From CAYUQT01 sp964596165 (GTDB lineage Bacteria > Planctomycetota > Phycisphaerae > UBA1845 > JAFGLZ01): DNA of 37,056 bases. Positions 17,853-25,912 of the stretch are shown one piece after another. Both the position numbers and the translations under genes were made by a program. Under the pieces are notes generated by a model. That model was not told where the DNA came from. It saw nothing but the letters and a program-made list of their open reading frames with translations, and searched no databases. The stretch covers positions 1-37,056 of the forward strand of contig CAZQTW010000063.1 of NCBI GenBank assembly GCA_964596165.1, written 5' to 3'. Numbering within the stretch: position 1 is the stretch's first letter; each line of letters begins with the position of its first letter.

Positions 17853-17972
17853 GGCGCGATGCCTGCGGGCGTGGGTCCCGTGGGCGTCGCGCCTGTAAAC
17901 GAACTTTCCCCTCCCTCCGGTCAACGATGGCTCGTTCGGCGGAAATTCCGGTCGAGCCATCTTGGCTTTTTT
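17853..17972 (+). promoter_or_regulatory. Structured leader with intrinsic terminator (candidate cis-regulatory RNA)
   Basis: A stem GGCGCGA/TCGCGCC (17853-17859 and 17887-17893) encloses an inner CGGG/CCCG hairpin. After 32 nt comes an intrinsic terminator. The end of the terminator lies 81 nt before the glycosidase start codon. An aptamer-like fold plus attenuator before a single large gene is the layout of riboswitches or other attenuators. I do not recognise a known riboswitch class. Confidence 0.4.
17926..17972 (+). terminator. Intrinsic terminator upstream of glycosidase
   Basis: Perfect 9-bp arms GATGGCTCG (17926-17934) and CGAGCCATC (17953-17961) with an inner GGAA/TTCC pairing, followed by six T residues (17967-17972). 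It must end a plus-strand transcript, and the only candidate upstream in that direction is the leader itself. Confidence 0.75.
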
Positions 17973-18053
17973 ACGCCGGGGGAATTTTCCCATTCACATT
18001 TCCCATGGGTTGTGGCCCGCACCCACCCTTGCGGTTATTATTTGCCCGTAGCC

Positions 18054-21000
18054 ATGGTCCATCAATCGCTCCATCACAATGCATCGCGCACCGTTGAGAG
18101 TCGATGGAGGTTTTGGACGCCGTTCGGTCTCGTGCTGGTGCTTGAACTTGCGGCTTGTTTCGTCGAGGCCGCAACCGCCGAGGTCAAACCTGATTCCATT
18201 ACCATCAGCAACGGTCTGGTGTCGCGAACGTTCAGCATTAAGGACGGCGTTTGCCAGACGGTTCGCTTCACGAATCTCCTCAGCAAGACGCCGCTCGAAG
18301 TGACGGATCAGGGGCCGCACCTTCGCCTCCTCAACGGCCAGGAGGTCCCGAGCACGGCGTTAAAGGTGGCGGGAAATGTCGCCGTCGCCCCGCCCAACGC
18401 ACAAGGCCCGCAGGTATCCGTGACGGTTCCGGTGGCGTGCACGCAACCGGTGAATGTGAAGGCTCAACTTCATCTCCAGGCAACCGACGGCCAGCATTTC
18501 ATCCACAAGTGGTATGAGGTCGACAGCAGCGAGGCGGTGGACGCCATCCAGGTCGAGCAGTTGGCGGGGCAGTTCAAACCGGAGTTGGGCGGCCGTGGTC
18601 AGCCCGTGTTTGTCGACGGGTGTTGGTTTGCCGGACTCGAGTACCCTGCGGGGTACGCCGAAGGCGCCCAGGGACAATTGCGGATGTATCATTTCCCGGG
18701 CCAGAAGACCTTCACGACCAAACGAGCCGTGTGGGGCATTGACAGCGAGGGCAACCTGGTCGACAGTTTCGAGGCCTACCTCGACCACATCCGAATCAAG
18801 CCTCGCAGTTTCTTCCAGTACAATTCGTGGTGGGACTTGCGCGACACGGAGCTCGCCGTCGAGACGTTGGCCCAGCGGTTTGAGGAGTTCCGCAAGGCCA
18901 TGCTCGTTCCTTACGGGCTTCGATTCGACGCGTTCGTGGCCGACGACGGATGGCAAGACGATCAGTCGATTTGGGATGTCAACAGAAAGATCCTTCCGCA
19001 GGGCTACAAGCCGCTGGCCGACGCACTGGCCAAGGGCGACAGCCGGGTCGGATTGTGGATGCCGCTCAACGGCGCCAATCTCGATATTGGCTGGGGCGTC
19101 AAGCAGGGTTACGAAAAGTCGGACCACGGCGACTACTATTGCCTCGCCGGCGAACGATATGGAAGCACGCTTCGCAAGGTGACCGAAGTCCGTATTCGCG
19201 ACGCGAACCTGATCTACTACAAACACGACTTCAACTGGTTTCGTTGCAGCGGCAAGGGACATCGCCACCATCCCACGCCGCGTCACGGGTTTGAGGCCAA
19301 TGTGGACGCCTTCCTGGACCTGTTGGCGTGGGAACGCAAGCTTCAACCGGACATCTTCATCAACCTGAGCAGCGGCGCCTGGCTCAGCCCCTGGTGGCTG
19401 ATGCACGCCGATACCGTATGGGCCGGCGGCGGCGAATTCGGCTATGACAAGAACCTGCCTCAGCTCTCGCCTCGCGAGTGGGAGATGAGTTTTCGCGATC
19501 AGCACCTTTACGACCGATTTCGATCGGAACGACAGGTCTGCCCGCTCTCGGCATTGGGGACGAGCGGAATCATCCACGGTCGACGCAACCGGCTCGGCGG
19601 ACCCAATGAGACGCTGTCGCAGTGGAGCGACGCCGTCGTGTGGTATTACGGCCGTGGCGTCATGCTCAAGGAGCTCTACCTGACGCCGTCGCTGCTCAAT
19701 GCGGAATGGTGGGACGTCCTCGGACGCGCGACCCGCTGGGCGATCGCCAACACGGAGACCCTGGTTCACACCCGGATGATCGGTGCGGAGCCTCGGAGCG
19801 GCGGCGTGTACGGTTACGTACACTGGAGTCCGAACAAGGGCGTGATGGTCTTGCGCAATCCGTCGCCCGCCGCCCAGCCGTTCGAACTGACGTTCAACGA
19901 GCGTCCGCGGCGGTTTGGCCCTCCGACCGTTGAGTGGGCCGTCGAAGTCGTCTACCCGCATCATGAGTTGCTTCCGATGCAGCTTTCGGCGGCCAAGCCC
20001 GTCAAACTGGACTTGCCCGGTTGTTCGGTCCTCGTTGTGGAAGTGGCTCCTCTTTCGGTGCCGGATCCTCGTCCGCGCGGCGTTCGGTTTCTTGATGGGG
20101 GACGGACGTGTCGAGCACAAGACGCTCCGTCTGCGGTTGCGGTCGCGGCGGGGACCGTGGGGCCGGGCCCCCAGCGGCCGCAGTTGACGCTCAACTTCAC
20201 GCTTCCTCCTCAGCCGTTGCCCCGAGCGGACGTCCTGATCATTTCTCGCGGCGCCAACGTCCTGCCGCTGGACGCCCCAACCGCGAACGACAAACCCGCC
20301 GCCGTGGAGAAGGCCGAGGGTGTCGGATGGCAAATGCTCCGAATCGACTGCGCCGCAATGACCGGACCGATCAAGATCGTCGCACCGATTGCCCAGCAAT
20401 CGGTACCGTTCGTCTTTTCGCCCCCTACCCTGGAGGCCTGGCTGCTCACGGAAATCCCGTTGCCGATCGCGACGCCGGCCTCTCAACCGACCTCCGCTGC
20501 CACAACCGCGGCGAGTCAGCCGACCACGGCCCCATCCACGCAGACAACGACAACCACCACCGCGACCGCTCAAACGCGACCGTCGACGTCGCCCGTGACG
20601 ACCGCCGCGAGCGGTCCCACGACGACGCGCGCCGCGGCCACCGGTCCTGTGGCCTCGGCGCCGGTGCTCCAACCGGCTCTGCCGCCCGACCGGCCTCTTC
20701 CGCGACCGTATCGGCCCGAGGTCCTGCGCCAGTCGCACTGCCTGTTGCCGCCAACCTCGCCCGGCGCCCCTTGGGTGGCGAGCGCCACGCTCAAGCCGGA
20801 AGAACTGGCCACAATCAAGGCGGCTAAGCTTCACGTGGAACTCTACGACGTGGACGGCGGTGCCTATGCCAACAAGTTCATCCTTTTCAATGGCCAGCAG
20901 CTCTGCCAGATTCCGCCGAGCAAGGGTCCCATCAGCGTTTGGGAGGAGCATCTGATCGACCTGCCCGCGGAGATGCTCAAGACGGTCAAGATGGCCAACG

Positions 21001-21206
21001 AGGTCCAGTTCAACAACACCCCCAAGGACTTGTTCAAGTTCCGTGGCGTGGCCCTGGCCGTTCAGCTTGCCGACGGGCGCTGGGTGACGTCTTCACTCGC
21101 CGGTCAGACCTACTCCAGCAGCCACAACTGGAGCTACGCTGAAGGCGAGATCTTCGAAGGCGAGGTCTCGCCAAAGATCACCGTCTCGTTCCAACCGCCG
21201 AAGTGA
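18054..21206 (+). CDS. Secreted clan-D (GH36/alpha-galactosidase-like) glycosidase with C-terminal domain
   Basis: Protein of 1050 aa. The ATG at 18054 is chosen for the signal segment that follows (FWTPFGLVLVLELAACFVEAATAEV); the reading frame is open to 17859 but that part crosses the terminator. No clear ribosome binding site is seen. An N-terminal beta-sandwich (~45-230) leads into a TIM barrel. FVADDGWQDD (D297, D298) and YYKHDFNWF match the clan-D pattern, where the Asp after the K (D392) is the expected nucleophile. INLSSGAWLSPWWL follows in the barrel. A disordered Thr/Ala/Pro/Ser-rich linker (~805-870) precedes a C-terminal beta-sandwich (~880-1050), perhaps for carbohydrate binding. 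It probably removes alpha-linked galactose or a related sugar from glycans outside the cytoplasm. The acid/base residue was not identified. Confidence 0.82.
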   Translation: MVHQSLHHNASRTVESRWRFWTPFGLVLVLELAACFVEAATAEVKPDSITISNGLVSRTFSIKDGVCQTVRFTNLLSKTPLEVTDQGPHLRLLNGQEVPSTALKVAGNVAVAPPNAQGPQVSVTVPVACTQPVNVKAQLHLQATDGQHFIHKWYEVDSSEAVDAIQVEQLAGQFKPELGGRGQPVFVDGCWFAGLEYPAGYAEGAQGQLRMYHFPGQKTFTTKRAVWGIDSEGNLVDSFEAYLDHIRIKPRSFFQYNSWWDLRDTELAVETLAQRFEEFRKAMLVPYGLRFDAFVADDGWQDDQSIWDVNRKILPQGYKPLADALAKGDSRVGLWMPLNGANLDIGWGVKQGYEKSDHGDYYCLAGERYGSTLRKVTEVRIRDANLIYYKHDFNWFRCSGKGHRHHPTPRHGFEANVDAFLDLLAWERKLQPDIFINLSSGAWLSPWWLMHADTVWAGGGEFGYDKNLPQLSPREWEMSFRDQHLYDRFRSERQVCPLSALGTSGIIHGRRNRLGGPNETLSQWSDAVVWYYGRGVMLKELYLTPSLLNAEWWDVLGRATRWAIANTETLVHTRMIGAEPRSGGVYGYVHWSPNKGVMVLRNPSPAAQPFELTFNERPRRFGPPTVEWAVEVVYPHHELLPMQLSAAKPVKLDLPGCSVLVVEVAPLSVPDPRPRGVRFLDGGRTCRAQDAPSAVAVAAGTVGPGPQRPQLTLNFTLPPQPLPRADVLIISRGANVLPLDAPTANDKPAAVEKAEGVGWQMLRIDCAAMTGPIKIVAPIAQQSVPFVFSPPTLEAWLLTEIPLPIATPASQPTSAATTAASQPTTAPSTQTTTTTTATAQTRPSTSPVTTAASGPTTTRAAATGPVASAPVLQPALPPDRPLPRPYRPEVLRQSHCLLPPTSPGAPWVASATLKPEELATIKAAKLHVELYDVDGGAYANKFILFNGQQLCQIPPSKGPISVWEEHLIDLPAEMLKTVKMANEVQFNNTPKDLFKFRGVALAVQLADGRWVTSSLAGQTYSSSHNWSYAEGEIFEGEVSPKITVSFQPPK

Positions 21207-21272
21207 ACGTGCGCTCCGCTGCCCTACAGTTGTTTAATCCCCGAGATAGTCACGGAGCTTGGGCGTCTCAGT

Positions 21273-22973
21273 TCAGGGAACAACTAGGCGGAACTCTTTC
21301 TTCTGCCCCTGATTACGACGTATCCGGCAATGGCTATCCCAAACGCCCGCGACTGCTGCAGCGGCCCACACGGCCACCCTGTCTCGGTTGTGCGAGGATC
21401 CCGAACCGCCGGCGGCTTTGCCCGCGTTGGCGTGCGCATCCTCCTCTGACGGCCTCGGGATTGCGGCGTGTTCCCGAGTTGCTGTCGGTCCCGGCTGGCT
21501 CTGCGCGAAAAGGCGTTGGTCGGCTTGCGAAGGTACTTCTGATGAGATCCCGTCGAGGTGCCAATCGGTGGTATTGCCCTCGCTCAGGCCTGACGCAGGG
21601 CTGCCGCTGGCGGTTGGCCGAGGTGCTGGCACAGTCGGAACCGCTGTGGCTCGCGAGGGACCAAGCATCCGAAGGCTGTCGGACGACCGCCCCGCTATCG
21701 CAGGAGCCGCATTCCCGGTGTGTCCAGACGGTGCGCCCCGCAGTGCATTGTCGGTCCCCTCGATGAGCGCCGGGCCCTGCACCCGGTTCTCGAGGGGCCC
21801 CAGCAGCCCTCGCGAACGCGCCCTGGTTGGGTAGCGTTCCTCGAATTCGCGGGTGTACTTTGCGACCTCGTCATCCAACCCAAGCTCGAACGCGGTACGG
21901 ATGGCGTGCTCGTACAGCAAGGGCTCGCAGTTCGTCCCTTCCGGATCCTCATCGGCAGGGGCGGATGTGACCAGCTCCGCGGGGAGGCGTGGAAGCACCT
22001 CCCGTAGGAATTCCAGCCGCTCCGCGCCGGACAGGCTGTATGCGAACGAGCTGCAACATTGGGTCATCCAGCGTCGACGCGAGTAGGTTTCGAGCAGCCG
22101 ACGAACCTCTTCCCGATCGGAACGCAGCCATGCCGCCCGGATGCCTGCGTTAAAGCGGCTCGCAGCGACTCGCTCCGGCTTGTCAGTCGAAAGCGAGTCT
22201 ATCAGGCCAAGTGCCTCCTCAAAGGCCGAGCGTGTCTCCTCTCGCTGACCGCCCTCCAGAACCCAATCACCTCCGAACAACAACTGACTGAACGCAAGGT
22301 CGGCGGCCCGCCGCCTTGTGAACTCATCGCCGCTCGCGACGAGTCCCCGCTGGCTGGCCGCAAGGTCGAGGCACACGCGCCCCGCGAGCTCCGGTCTACC
22401 GACTTGCTTCCACACCGACCAGGCGAGCCCCCAGAACCCACTGATTTTCAAAGACGCCTTAAACGCCTCGTCCGCTCTCTCCCTGTCGGTCCTGGCGCCG
22501 GGTACGTCCCCGCCTGCCCGCTTCAGCCAGTGGTCGTAGACAAACTGTCTGGCTCTCTCCATTTGCTCGAGGGCGCCCTCGACGTTACCCTTTGTAGCCA
22601 GCACGTTAGCGAGCTCCACCTGAGCTTGCGCATACATGTCAGGGGGTATGCCGGGATCGCACAACGCCTCTTTGAAGGTGGTTTCTGCCTCGGCGCACTC
22701 TCCCGCCCACCCCCGCATTTTTGCGGCCGTGATGCGGGCCCAATGCCGGTGTGGGCTATCAGGATGCTGGCGGACCAGCGCATCGAGTTCAGATGCAATC
22801 TGGAGCCACTCGCGGTGCGAACGCGTCGCCGCGTGTCGCTGGTACGCGGCGACCGTGGCGGCCTTTACGGGGTCGTCCTCGTCCTGCGCCGCCAGGCGCA
22901 CGTTGATGAACGCCAGCAACGCTACCGAGCATCCAACGATGCGGCATCCACGCATCCAGGTCGCATTATGCAT
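21273..22973 (-). CDS. Secreted TPR protein with probable frameshifted C-terminal membrane helix
   Basis: Protein of 566 aa as read. The ATG at 22973 has AAGGGGA 6 nt upstream and starts a signal peptide (RIVGCSVALLAFINVRLAAQ); the frame is open to 23186 but that part is not protein-like. Residues ~35-330 are TPR-like repeats (WLQIASELDALVRQHPDSP, AEAETTFKEALCDPG, VEGALEQMERARQFVYDHW). Residues ~400-530 are disordered and Pro/Ser-rich. Near the end, AVWAAAAVAG starts a membrane helix that stops making sense. Removing one G from the CCC/GGG at 21346-21348 continues it as FGIAIAGYVVIRGRRKSSA and a TAG at 21286-21284. That gives a C-terminal anchor followed by an Arg-rich tail, as in cell-surface proteins. 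The function is unknown. Confidence 0.72.
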   Translation of the reverse strand: MHNATWMRGCRIVGCSVALLAFINVRLAAQDEDDPVKAATVAAYQRHAATRSHREWLQIASELDALVRQHPDSPHRHWARITAAKMRGWAGECAEAETTFKEALCDPGIPPDMYAQAQVELANVLATKGNVEGALEQMERARQFVYDHWLKRAGGDVPGARTDRERADEAFKASLKISGFWGLAWSVWKQVGRPELAGRVCLDLAASQRGLVASGDEFTRRRAADLAFSQLLFGGDWVLEGGQREETRSAFEEALGLIDSLSTDKPERVAASRFNAGIRAAWLRSDREEVRRLLETYSRRRWMTQCCSSFAYSLSGAERLEFLREVLPRLPAELVTSAPADEDPEGTNCEPLLYEHAIRTAFELGLDDEVAKYTREFEERYPTRARSRGLLGPLENRVQGPALIEGTDNALRGAPSGHTGNAAPAIAGRSSDSLRMLGPSRATAVPTVPAPRPTASGSPASGLSEGNTTDWHLDGISSEVPSQADQRLFAQSQPGPTATREHAAIPRPSEEDAHANAGKAAGGSGSSHNRDRVAVWAAAAVAGVWDSHCRIRRNQGQKKEFRLVVP

Positions 22974-23271
22974 CAGCGATCCCCTTCCATACACGAGTTC
23001 CTTCGACCTTCCGCCCGGTTGCCTGCGGGCCTTCGCCGTGATCCAGTTGTCGCCAGGTCCTGCCGGTGCCCAACTCCAGCGCGTACGCCACCATATGGGC
23101 GCACCGTCTTGAAGCGCCCATAACCCGCGGTGGGCGGTAGCGCGTGCTCGGGCCGATCGCGGCTCACGTTGTATTACTCCCTTCACACTTGAACTCGGCC
23201 AGTGGCGGACACGAGTTGGCTGTAGAAGGACTGCAGCTATTGCTTCCCCAGCACTTATTTACCTTGGGGGG
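22974..23271. other. Upstream region of TPR gene, no gene seen
   Basis: About 300 nt between the TPR gene start and the strong hairpin at 23272-23317. The TPR reading frame stays open through part of it but with an implausible Arg/Trp-rich translation. I see no other gene, promoter or RNA. Confidence 0.4.
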
Positions 23272-23317
23272 AAAAGGGGACATTCTACTTTGTCGTAAAA
23301 CTAGAATGTCCCCTTTT
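23272..23317. repeat. 16-bp perfect inverted repeat, bidirectional terminator-like or REP-type
   Basis: AAAAGGGGACATTCTA (23272-23287) and TAGAATGTCCCCTTTT (23302-23317) pair perfectly around a 14-nt loop. Both strands end the stem with T residues, so it can act as a terminator in either direction; the minus-strand cassette ends 57 nt away. The core GGGGACATTCTA looks like repeats found near REP-associated tyrosine transposases in many bacteria; this link is from memory and not shown here. Confidence 0.65.
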
Positions 23318-23373
23318 CTCCTCTTTTCTCCTCGTAAGGCACCGGCGCACCGGGAGGGGCGCAGACATCGCAG

Positions 23374-24159
23374 CTAGAACCAATCCTCTCCGATTGGGTC
23401 AGAGACGCACCCTGGCCAACAGTGCCACGGATCCCCTTGGATCTTGTAAGTCCAGAAGGCAACGGTCTTGCCGTTGGTGTACCAACCGATGTAGTAGTAC
23501 CACATCTGAGATTCAGGCTGAGACGGCGGCTTGACATCTCTCGCAGGGATCATCGGATGCCACGCGGCTGCAGCCAATCCGCCGGCAACAGTGCGCTTGA
23601 GCGCGCACTCAAAGGAGTACTCGGCAATCTTTGCCCGAAGGCCTTCGAGGCGAGTAGACTCAAATTCATCACCGTGATAGGTGCGATGAGTAATGGCGTC
23701 CGTGAAGAGTCTCATGCACAAACCCTTGGCGTATGCCTCCAGGGCTTCCTGGGTGGTCGGTACAGCCGGGGAGGAGGCGGGCTCCAGCTTGATGGCAATA
23801 ATCCCCCTTGTCTGGGTTACCTGAATTTTGTAGCCGTTCTTCTCCCAGCGAACGTGGGACGCGCTAAGGGGACCGTATTCCTGTTTGACGAAGATCATCT
23901 CGTCCTTCACGGTCGAAGGGGGAAGCCAGTTGGGATCGAGGATTCGTTGGATCCAATCCAGGCTGTTCTCCAGAGGGGTAGGATCGAAGCGACCCTTCTT
24001 CGGTGCGTACACGCGTTGTGGTCCGTTGAGCGTTTTCTGACCGGGCCATTTCAGCATTTTCTGTACGAGGTCTGGGAAAGCAAGTTCGGCCGACCGATCA
24101 CTTGACGCGCACAGGGCCGACGCTGCAAGACCGACAAGGACTCTCGTGCACATGGGCAT
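23374..24159 (-). CDS. Small exported protein, third gene of secreted cassette
   Basis: Protein of 261 aa from ATG 24159 (a second ATG at 24153); AGGAGAAG lies just upstream. The signal peptide is short (MCTRVLVGLAASALCASS). The mature part has no recognised family. It is rich in aromatic residues near the end (ESQMWYYYIGWYTNGKTVAFWTYKIQGDPWHCWPGC), with two Cys that could form a disulfide. A central beta-like stretch (YKIQVTQTRGIIAIKLEP) precedes helices. It starts 24 nt after the stop of the large lipoprotein gene, so the two are almost certainly cotranscribed. Confidence 0.72.
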   Translation of the reverse strand: MPMCTRVLVGLAASALCASSDRSAELAFPDLVQKMLKWPGQKTLNGPQRVYAPKKGRFDPTPLENSLDWIQRILDPNWLPPSTVKDEMIFVKQEYGPLSASHVRWEKNGYKIQVTQTRGIIAIKLEPASSPAVPTTQEALEAYAKGLCMRLFTDAITHRTYHGDEFESTRLEGLRAKIAEYSFECALKRTVAGGLAAAAWHPMIPARDVKPPSQPESQMWYYYIGWYTNGKTVAFWTYKIQGDPWHCWPGCVSDPIGEDWF

Positions 24160-24183
24160 TCTTCTCCTAGGTACGGCTATGCA

Positions 24184-25878
24184 TCACGGAAAAGGTGGAT
24201 AGGATCTACCACCGCTAGACGTCAGGCACTTCGCCCAGTACATCGCCCAATAAGGACCCAACCATTCTTGTTCGGGAATCTCTGGAGGAATGTCTGGGTC
24301 GAGGAAATACCACCCCGTGTTCGCGGCGAAGACCGTCTTGACGACGTCGCTGCAATAAGCACACTTGAGGCGCGGGGCTATGGAATAGTACAGATTGCTG
24401 AAGAAGCCGAAGCATGTCGCCTCGTAGTTGTTTATGGTCAGGCTACTGTCCACCATCAACATAACCTCAGTAAGGCATTTGTCGTCATGGTCGGTGGGGA
24501 TTGGGTGGTCGATCGTGGCGATAGGATGCCTCTGAGGATGACTCGGCCAGCCGGCGTTCGTCAGACGATAGTCGGTGTGGGCATATAGATTATCCGGATC
24601 ATCGGGTGGGAGTGAGGAGATGTCGGCTAGGGCATAGCAGTACCGAAGTTGCCAGTTCGTTATGCCGATCATGCTGAAATGGGCGCCGACAAACCGGGCG
24701 AATCCAGGGCACTGCGACGTGGCTCCGTCGTAGATAAGCCATATCGGCGTGGGACCATCATTCGGAGCGCCTGCCGTGACCGATTTGTCTGGGAGCTTGT
24801 CATGTATTGCCGTGGCGATATCACAGGGATCGTTCTGCCCCTGGCCCATTTCGCACACCTTGCGAACCCTTTTCGCGGTCACACAACCGCCGGTTGGCTC
24901 ACCGTAGGTCAGGCAGAGTTCCACCAGTGTAGTGTTCATTGCTATCCACGTATTGCTCCCATAAGGCATCTTGTACTTCCAGTCTTGTTGCACAAGATCC
25001 CAGAGCACGTGGTTTGGCAGGGCATTCACGTTCCCATGGGTTGAGGCGGACGAAATCAGCGCGCCCGGAGCCAAGCCCGGCGAGAAACTGGATCCTCCCT
25101 CGCCGAAGTTGATAGGGCCCTCCGTCTTCAGGGAGAATGAGGTGGACTGTGTGAGCGGCGCGACAATCCGACATTGGGCCGTGATATAGACAGTTGAGGG
25201 AGCAAGCCCAAACGCCATGCAGACTGGAGCCGTGAATAGGGTTCCGCTGATGTTATCGTATTGAGGATAGTGTAATGGCACATTAGAGTCATCCCATTCG
25301 CTCTTCGCCGGGTCCCTATCATACATCGTGTAGCTGGGCCAGGCGACGGTGACAACCTCCGGAACGACGACCTGAACGCCCGTGGAGGCGGCTGGGTCAA
25401 CCCCCTCATCATCGCGATCGCCAGTGTCACCGGAGTTCGCATCGACGGGGGTCGGGAGGTCGTCGTCGCTGAAGCTGATGGTCGCGCTGCCCTCGCCATC
25501 CGGAGCTTGCCAAACGATGGTATTCACACCCTCACTGTCGCCTATGATCGAGCCGCCTTGGGCCGTCCATTTCGGCCAGAAGTTGGGGTCGCCCAAGGCA
25601 TCGTCTACAAGATAGGGCGTACCGTAATGAACCACCCCGCTCAGCGTATACATGCTGCACGCCGTGTCCTTGTCGGACGGCCTCTGGCACATGAAGGTCA
25701 CACGGTCGCCTGCCAGAACGACGGGACCTTGAGGATAGCCTGCGGTGTATACCAATGCTGCGCTCGTGTCTATCGGCGGGTCAGGCTCGTAGTGTGTATC
25801 ACAGGCGGCCGCCATTAGCGCCGCGACGCCGGTCATCGCAAAAGGGATGTGGCGGAGGCAACTGGTCTTGAGGCTCAT
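24184..25878 (-). CDS. Large secreted lipoprotein, possible transglutaminase-like domain
   Basis: Protein of 564 aa from ATG 25878 with AGGAGA 6 nt upstream. The lipoprotein signal is clear (FAMTGVAALMAAAC, lipobox MAAAC, C26). Residues ~35-150 look like an Ig-like or bacterial surface domain with an Asp-rich linker (DDDLPTPVDANSGDTGDRDDEG). The second half is Cys-rich. A segment IYDGATSQCPGFARFVGAHF (C390), followed by WQLRYCYALAD and later YAHTDYRLTNAGW, weakly resembles the Cys-His-Asp order of transglutaminase-like enzymes. This is a guess and not a family call. It is the middle gene of a three-gene minus-strand cassette (34 nt after the TPR gene, 24 nt before the small exported protein). 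Confidence 0.75.
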   Translation of the reverse strand: MSLKTSCLRHIPFAMTGVAALMAAACDTHYEPDPPIDTSAALVYTAGYPQGPVVLAGDRVTFMCQRPSDKDTACSMYTLSGVVHYGTPYLVDDALGDPNFWPKWTAQGGSIIGDSEGVNTIVWQAPDGEGSATISFSDDDLPTPVDANSGDTGDRDDEGVDPAASTGVQVVVPEVVTVAWPSYTMYDRDPAKSEWDDSNVPLHYPQYDNISGTLFTAPVCMAFGLAPSTVYITAQCRIVAPLTQSTSFSLKTEGPINFGEGGSSFSPGLAPGALISSASTHGNVNALPNHVLWDLVQQDWKYKMPYGSNTWIAMNTTLVELCLTYGEPTGGCVTAKRVRKVCEMGQGQNDPCDIATAIHDKLPDKSVTAGAPNDGPTPIWLIYDGATSQCPGFARFVGAHFSMIGITNWQLRYCYALADISSLPPDDPDNLYAHTDYRLTNAGWPSHPQRHPIATIDHPIPTDHDDKCLTEVMLMVDSSLTINNYEATCFGFFSNLYYSIAPRLKCAYCSDVVKTVFAANTGWYFLDPDIPPEIPEQEWLGPYWAMYWAKCLTSSGGRSYPPFP

Positions 25879-25912
25879 CGCTGATCTCCTCGCTCCAGAT
25901 TTTGGAGCGTGT

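Noticed and set aside
18360..20951. Minus-strand frame of 863 aa
   Set aside because: It is antisense to the glycosidase, and its translation is low-complexity Arg/Gly-rich.
22974..23186. N-terminal extension of the TPR protein
   Set aside because: The ATG at 22973 has a strong ribosome binding site and a signal peptide; the extension is Arg/Trp-rich and not protein-like.
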